A stretch of DNA of 40,117 bases from contig JACVCT010000006.1 in assembly GCA_016741895.1 (NCBI GenBank), positions 1-40,117 of the forward strand, in the 5' to 3' direction. Origin of the DNA: Gemmatimonadaceae bacterium. Lineage in GTDB: Bacteria > Gemmatimonadota > Gemmatimonadetes > Gemmatimonadales > Gemmatimonadaceae. This document shows, piece after piece, positions 36,233-40,117 of the stretch (positions within the stretch are counted from its first letter, which is position 1; each line of letters starts with the position of its first letter). The notes beneath the pieces were generated by a model. It saw nothing but the letters and a program-made list of their open reading frames with translations. It searched no databases and was not told the DNA's origin. The translations under genes were made by a program, and so were the position numbers.

Positions 36233-37660
36233 ATGAAATCGTACCGTTTGACCGTGCTCAGTGCCGTCGCGTTTGCCGTCGCCTGTGGCGCGGCATCCAA
36301 CCCTGACGTGGCGGCCAAGGCCGGCAATCAGCAACTCTCGACTGCCAAGCTCGCCGAGATCCTTGGCCAGTCCCAGGCTCCGCTGGAGAAGGACGTGGCC
36401 CGGTCCATCGCCGAGCTGTGGCTCAACTACCAGCTGGTGGGCGTGGCGGCCGCCAAGGGCGACTCGCTCAACGATCCCAAGGTCATGCAGGACGCGCTGT
36501 GGTCGAACATCGACAACATCCGCGTCAAGAAGTTCTATGACGCCGTCTCGGCCGGTTGGGCGGACAAGGCGCCGGGCACCGACGAGGAGCGCTACAACAG
36601 CGGCGAGGCCTTCGCGGCCCGTCACATCCTCGTGAAGGTCGATCCGGGCGCCACGCCCGAGCAGAAGGCGGCCGCCAAGACCAAGGCCGAGGGCATCCTC
36701 AAGGAAGCCACGCCGGCCAACTTCGCGACCCTCGCCGCCAAGAGCGACGAACCCAACGCCAAGGAACGCGGCGGCAACCTCGGCCTCTTCGGCCGCGGCA
36801 TGATGGTGCCCGAGTTCGAGAAGTGTGTGGTGGATACCAAGGTCGGCGAAGTCTCGCCCACCGTGTGTGAGACCTCCTTCGGCTACCACGTCATCTACCG
36901 CTCGCCCTTCAAGGACGTGGCGGCGGAGTTCGGCCCCATTGCCAAGCAGCGCAACGTGGCCATCGCCGAAAGCACGTACCTCGCCACGATGGAAACGGGC
37001 AACGACGTGAAGGTGGAGAACAACGCCACCGTGAAGGCCAAGGCGATTGCCAAGAACCCGTTCGGCTACACCAAGGACAACGGTGCGCTGGCCTCGTACA
37101 AGGGTGGCAAGCTGACCGCCGCGCGTTTCGCCGAGTGGGTGTCGGCCTATCCGCCGCAGTCGCAGATCCGTCCGCAGCTGGCCGCGGCCGCCGACACGCT
37201 GGTGGACAAGTTCATTCGCCAGATCGTGCGCAACGAGCTCGTGCTGCGTCAGGCGGACAGCGCCAAGTTCGTGATCGACACGGCCGAGATGAGCAACCTG
37301 TTCCTCAACTTCAAGAACGCGGTCACGCAGACCTGGTCGCAGCTGGGTGTGGAGCCGGGCAAGCTCACCGACAGCACGGGCAAGGAGACGGACAAGGAGA
37401 AGATCGCCGGTGCGCGCATCGACGAGTACTTCTCCAAGCTCGTGAAGAACGAGGTGCCGCTGGTGGAAGTGCCGTATCCGCTCTCGCGCGCCCTGCAGTC
37501 CAAGTATCCGTTCTCGATCAACGAGGCCGGTCTCGATGCGGTCATCGAGAAGGCCAAGTCGGTGCGGGCCACGGCGGACTCGCTCAAGGCGCAGCAGGCG
37601 CCGCCCGCCGGCGCTCCGCCGGCCGGTATGCCGCCGATGCCGGACACCACCAAGAAGTAA
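36233..37660 (+). CDS. Parvulin-type peptidylprolyl isomerase lipoprotein
   Basis: The 475-aa protein starts with a lipoprotein signal (VLSAVAFAVAC, lipid Cys at 18). A parvulin rotamase domain lies at about 125-225 (ARHILVKVDPGATPEQKAAA, LAAKSDEPNAKERGGNLGLFGRGMMVPEFEKC, GYHVIYR). The long alpha-helical C-terminal region and Pro/Ala-rich tail (QAPPAGAPPAGMPPMP) have no clear homologue. It is probably a periplasmic, membrane-anchored folding factor like PrsA or PpiD. ATG 36233 has GGAG at 8 nt upstream, within a hairpin. A strong terminator follows, so it can be expressed separately from surA. Confidence 0.88.
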   Translation: MKSYRLTVLSAVAFAVACGAASNPDVAAKAGNQQLSTAKLAEILGQSQAPLEKDVARSIAELWLNYQLVGVAAAKGDSLNDPKVMQDALWSNIDNIRVKKFYDAVSAGWADKAPGTDEERYNSGEAFAARHILVKVDPGATPEQKAAAKTKAEGILKEATPANFATLAAKSDEPNAKERGGNLGLFGRGMMVPEFEKCVVDTKVGEVSPTVCETSFGYHVIYRSPFKDVAAEFGPIAKQRNVAIAESTYLATMETGNDVKVENNATVKAKAIAKNPFGYTKDNGALASYKGGKLTAARFAEWVSAYPPQSQIRPQLAAAADTLVDKFIRQIVRNELVLRQADSAKFVIDTAEMSNLFLNFKNAVTQTWSQLGVEPGKLTDSTGKETDKEKIAGARIDEYFSKLVKNEVPLVEVPYPLSRALQSKYPFSINEAGLDAVIEKAKSVRATADSLKAQQAPPAGAPPAGMPPMPDTTKK

Positions 37661-37673
37661 CGCCGGTCCACGA

Positions 37674-37705
37674 GCGCCCCGGTCGGCTTCCGATCGGGGC
37701 GCTTT
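37674..37705 (+). terminator. Intrinsic terminator after parvulin lipoprotein gene
   Basis: A 13-bp stem (GCGCCCCGGTCGG paired with CCGATCGGGGCGC, one mismatch-like G-T) with a CTT loop is followed by TTT, 14 bp past the stop. The short T run makes it moderately strong. Confidence 0.7.
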
Positions 37706-37730
37706 GGCAACCCTCCCGGGTCTTCCCGGG

Positions 37731-37736
37731 TACTTT
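37731..37736 (+). promoter_or_regulatory. -10-like TACTTT box next to surA start
   Basis: TACTTT ends 6 nt before ATG 37743, just after the terminator, giving surA its own promoter. There is no purine-rich ribosome site in the gap. Confidence 0.45.
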
Positions 37737-37742
37737 ACAGGC

Positions 37743-39149
37743 ATGATGCATCTCTCAACTCGATTCGCCCGGCGTTGCGCGGCGACTGCCGTGGCACTGA
37801 TTCCGGTGCTCGTTCCGTCGTCCGCGGCATTGCGCGCGCAGGACGTGCCGGCGCAGAAGGTCAAGGCGGACAGCGTCAAGGGGCTGCCCATCGATGGCAT
37901 CGCCGCCATTGTGGGTGACAAGGTGGTGCTCGTGTCCGAGGTGCTTTCGGGCGTGAATCAGGCCCGTGCCCGCGGCGCGCCAGTCACCAATGCCAAGGAG
38001 CTGGCCAAGCTCGAGGCGGACGTGCTGCAGCAGCTCGTGGATGTGGAACTGCTGGTGCAGAAGGCCGAGCTGGAAAAGGTCGAGGTGAGTGACCTCGAGA
38101 TCCAGAATCAGGTGGACGACACCGAGCGCAAGGCGCGCAGCAACTTCAAGTCGGAGCTGGAATTCCGCACGGCGCTGCGCGAAGCGGGCTTCGGTTCCAT
38201 CGACGAGTGGCGCAAGATGCAGGCCGACGAGGCGCGTCGTGTGAAGCTGCAGCAGGGCATCATGCAGAAGCTGCAGCGCGACGGCAAAGTCACGGCCGTG
38301 AATGTGTCGGAGTCGGAGATCACCGAGGCCTACGAGGCGTTCAAGGACAAGCTGCCGCGCAAGGAAGCGCGGGTGGGCATGCGCCAGATCGTCGTGGCCA
38401 CGCAGCCGTCGGAGGCTGCCAAGGCCAAGGCGCGGGCCAAGATCGATTCCATTCACGCTGAACTGGTCAAGCACCCCGAGGATTTCGAGAACATCGCCAA
38501 GCGCGAGTCCATGGACCCGTCGAACCGCGAACTGGGCGGCGACCTGGGCTGGAATCGCCGTGGGCGCATGGTGCCGGAGTTCGACCGCATGATGTTCGCC
38601 CTCAATCCGGGTGTCATCAGCCCGGTGGTGGAAACGAGCTTCGGCTTTCACATCATTCGCGTCGATCGCGTGCAGCCGGCGGAGGTGAAGGCGCGGCACA
38701 TTCTCATTCGCCCGTCGGTCGATTCCACCGACGAGGCGCGCACGCGGTTGCTGGCGGACAGCATTGCCAAGGTCTGGCGCGCCGGTGGCAGCTATGACTC
38801 ACTCAGCGTCAAGTTCCACGACGATGCAGGCGGTGAGGACAAGTCCATTCCGGAGTATCCGCGCAATGAGCTGCCGGAGGCGTACCGCAACGCGCTCGAC
38901 GAGGCCAAGCTCAATGAGATCGTGGGTCCGTTCCCCATCCCCGATCCGGGCTCCGGCGTGAACAAGTTCGTGGTGGCGCAGGTCACCTTCCTCGATGAGG
39001 CGGGTGAGTACACCTACGCCGAGTACCGCGATCGCATTCGCGATCAGCTGGCCGAGGAGCGCAAGATGCGCCGGCTCATCGATTCGCTGAAGAAGCAGAC
39101 CTACGTTTCGGTGCGCTACGACCCGGTGGCGCAGGTCATCACACCCTGA
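37743..39149 (+). CDS. surA: Periplasmic chaperone/isomerase SurA
   Basis: SurA escorts outer-membrane proteins across the periplasm. The 468-aa protein has a signal peptide ending near ALRAQ, a SurA N-terminal domain (about 45-190, IDGIAAIVGDKVVLVSEV), a first parvulin domain (about 205-305, GMRQIVVATQPSE ... GGDLGWNRRGRMVPEFDRMMFALNPGVISPVVETSFGFHIIRV) and a second, weaker one (about 310-420, KARHILIRPSVDSTDEAR). ATG 37743 and 37746 are both possible; the longer upstream frame overlaps the preceding gene and terminator. pdxA follows after 10 bp, as in enterobacteria. Confidence 0.92.
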   Translation: MMHLSTRFARRCAATAVALIPVLVPSSAALRAQDVPAQKVKADSVKGLPIDGIAAIVGDKVVLVSEVLSGVNQARARGAPVTNAKELAKLEADVLQQLVDVELLVQKAELEKVEVSDLEIQNQVDDTERKARSNFKSELEFRTALREAGFGSIDEWRKMQADEARRVKLQQGIMQKLQRDGKVTAVNVSESEITEAYEAFKDKLPRKEARVGMRQIVVATQPSEAAKAKARAKIDSIHAELVKHPEDFENIAKRESMDPSNRELGGDLGWNRRGRMVPEFDRMMFALNPGVISPVVETSFGFHIIRVDRVQPAEVKARHILIRPSVDSTDEARTRLLADSIAKVWRAGGSYDSLSVKFHDDAGGEDKSIPEYPRNELPEAYRNALDEAKLNEIVGPFPIPDPGSGVNKFVVAQVTFLDEAGEYTYAEYRDRIRDQLAEERKMRRLIDSLKKQTYVSVRYDPVAQVITP

Positions 39150-39159
39150 CCACGCTCTC

Positions 39160-40104
39160 GTGATCCGACTCGGCATCACGCTCGGCGATCCGCGGGGCAT
39201 CGGTCCGGAGATTGTCGGCAAGGCGCTCAACGACCCGCGGATTGCGGCGTTGGGCGCTTCGTGGTTTGTGCTGGGCCCCTCGGGGACCGGGGTGGCCGTG
39301 GACGACGATCTGGGGCCCTGGGTGCCCGTGGCGCCGGATGCCTTGAACACGGAGGCTGTCGTCACACGGGCGGGGGCGCTGGCTGGTGAGGCGGTGGAGC
39401 GGGCGGCGCGCCTGGCCCTGGCTGGCAGGTTGGCCGGCATCGTCACGGCCCCGCTCGACAAGTACGCGCTGCGGGCGGGCGGCTTTGACTACCCCGGGCA
39501 TACCGAGATGCTGGCGGCGCTGGCCGGCGTGCCCGTGGCCATGATGCTGGCAAGCAGCAGGCTGCGCGTGGTACTCGCCACCACGCACATTGCGCTGCGT
39601 GAGGTGCCGGAGGCCGTGACGCGCGACGCGCTCACGCAGGCCTACCAGACCACGGCGCGCGGTCTGCGTGAGGACTTCGGCATTGCCGCCCCGCGCATCG
39701 CGCTTTGCGCGCTCAATCCGCATGCCGGGGATCACGGACGATTCGGCCACGAGGATGACGAGTTGCTGACGCCCGTCGCGCGTGAGCTCGGGATGCACGG
39801 GCCGTTTCCCGCCGACACGGTCTTCGTGCGCGCCATGCGTGGCGAGTTTGATGCCGTGATTGCGCCCTACCACGACGTGGGCATGACGGCCATCAAGGTG
39901 GCCAGCTTCGGCAGCGCGGTGAATGTGACGTTGGGGCTGCCGTTCATTCGCACGTCACCCGATCACGGGACGGCGCTGGACATTGCGGGGCAGGGAGTGG
40001 CGTCGGCGGAGAGCATGGTGCAGGCGATGGAGCTCGCGTACGCTCTGGCGCTTCGGCGGGGATCCCGGGGGCCGCGGGATCCCGTGGGCCGCGGAGCCCT
40101 GTAA
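39160..40104 (+). CDS. pdxA: 4-hydroxythreonine-4-phosphate dehydrogenase PdxA
   Basis: PdxA oxidises 4-phosphohydroxy-L-threonine in the DXP-dependent route to pyridoxal phosphate. The 314-aa protein shows the family motifs: GDPRGIGPEIVGKAL, TAPLDKYAL, YPGHTEML (metal His), ALNPHAGDHGRFGHED (metal His), APYHDVGMTAIKV (metal His; Val where Gln is common) and LGLPFIRTSPDHGTALDIAG. It starts at GTG 39160, 10 bp after surA. The last 13 bases of the window (GAGAGGGG-rich) may be the ribosome site of a further gene, possibly rsmA by analogy with the surA-pdxA-rsmA order. Confidence 0.95.
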   Translation: MIRLGITLGDPRGIGPEIVGKALNDPRIAALGASWFVLGPSGTGVAVDDDLGPWVPVAPDALNTEAVVTRAGALAGEAVERAARLALAGRLAGIVTAPLDKYALRAGGFDYPGHTEMLAALAGVPVAMMLASSRLRVVLATTHIALREVPEAVTRDALTQAYQTTARGLREDFGIAAPRIALCALNPHAGDHGRFGHEDDELLTPVARELGMHGPFPADTVFVRAMRGEFDAVIAPYHDVGMTAIKVASFGSAVNVTLGLPFIRTSPDHGTALDIAGQGVASAESMVQAMELAYALALRRGSRGPRDPVGRGAL

Positions 40105-40117
40105 ACGAGAGGGGTGG

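Overview
The window is high-G+C bacterial chromosome, densely packed and ordinary in codon use throughout. There is no sign of phage, plasmid, integrase, insertion sequence or CRISPR. The gene content suggests a diderm: a TonB-dependent receptor, a GT9 heptosyltransferase-like enzyme, SurA, several lipoproteins and an EnvC-like activator. The mix of TonB receptor with secreted beta-propeller, glycine-rich secreted proteins, a divergent UvrA and parvulin lipoproteins is most like Gemmatimonadota. That assignment is inference from protein character only.

Layout. (1) 1-355: a tRNA-Asn(GTT) with its own promoter and intrinsic terminator. (2) 355-5208: divergent uvrA and an ABC exporter half-transporter whose start codons lie only 45 bp apart. 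(3) 5410-7190: PP2C phosphatase, a 68-aa protein and a secreted thioredoxin-like protein, convergent with an HD phosphohydrolase (7205-8485). (4) 8621-14028: a large TonB-dependent receptor with an unusual C-terminal extension, followed by a secreted glycine-rich beta-propeller-like protein. (5) 14029-15994: a large intergenic palindrome, then ATP-type pckA. (6) 16052-25299, minus strand: a compact run of ROK kinase, PfkB kinase, STAS/HATPase protein, STAS/winged-helix protein, small beta-rich protein, a fold-type-I PLP-like protein without its lysine, ftsE, ftsX and an EnvC-like LytM protein, then an outer-membrane-like protein and a metalloprotease lipoprotein. (7) 25343-27570: serine hydrolase lipoprotein and a GT9 glycosyltransferase. 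(8) 27571-29830: lepA, bracketed by two arrays of the same palindromic repeat. (9) 29902-36122: DUF58 protein, BatA-like protein and mfd. (10) 36233-40104: parvulin lipoprotein, surA and pdxA.

How the parts fit. FtsE/FtsX/EnvC should form the cell-division machine that switches on peptidoglycan amidases, and here it is apparently co-transcribed with a STAS/HATPase signalling pair and sugar kinases. SurA and the parvulin lipoprotein fold envelope proteins, and surA-pdxA adjacency matches the known enterobacterial order. UvrA and Mfd both serve nucleotide excision repair but lie about 30 kb apart.

Most worth a second look are: the nine-gene ftsEX-envC operon with its PLP pseudo-enzyme; the 79-bp palindromic repeats on both sides of lepA; the receptor with a two-LTxxQ tail after its last barrel strand; a recurrent TANNNT box 6-8 nt before start codons, suggesting leaderless transcription; and a hairpin that hides the ribosome binding site of the parvulin lipoprotein.
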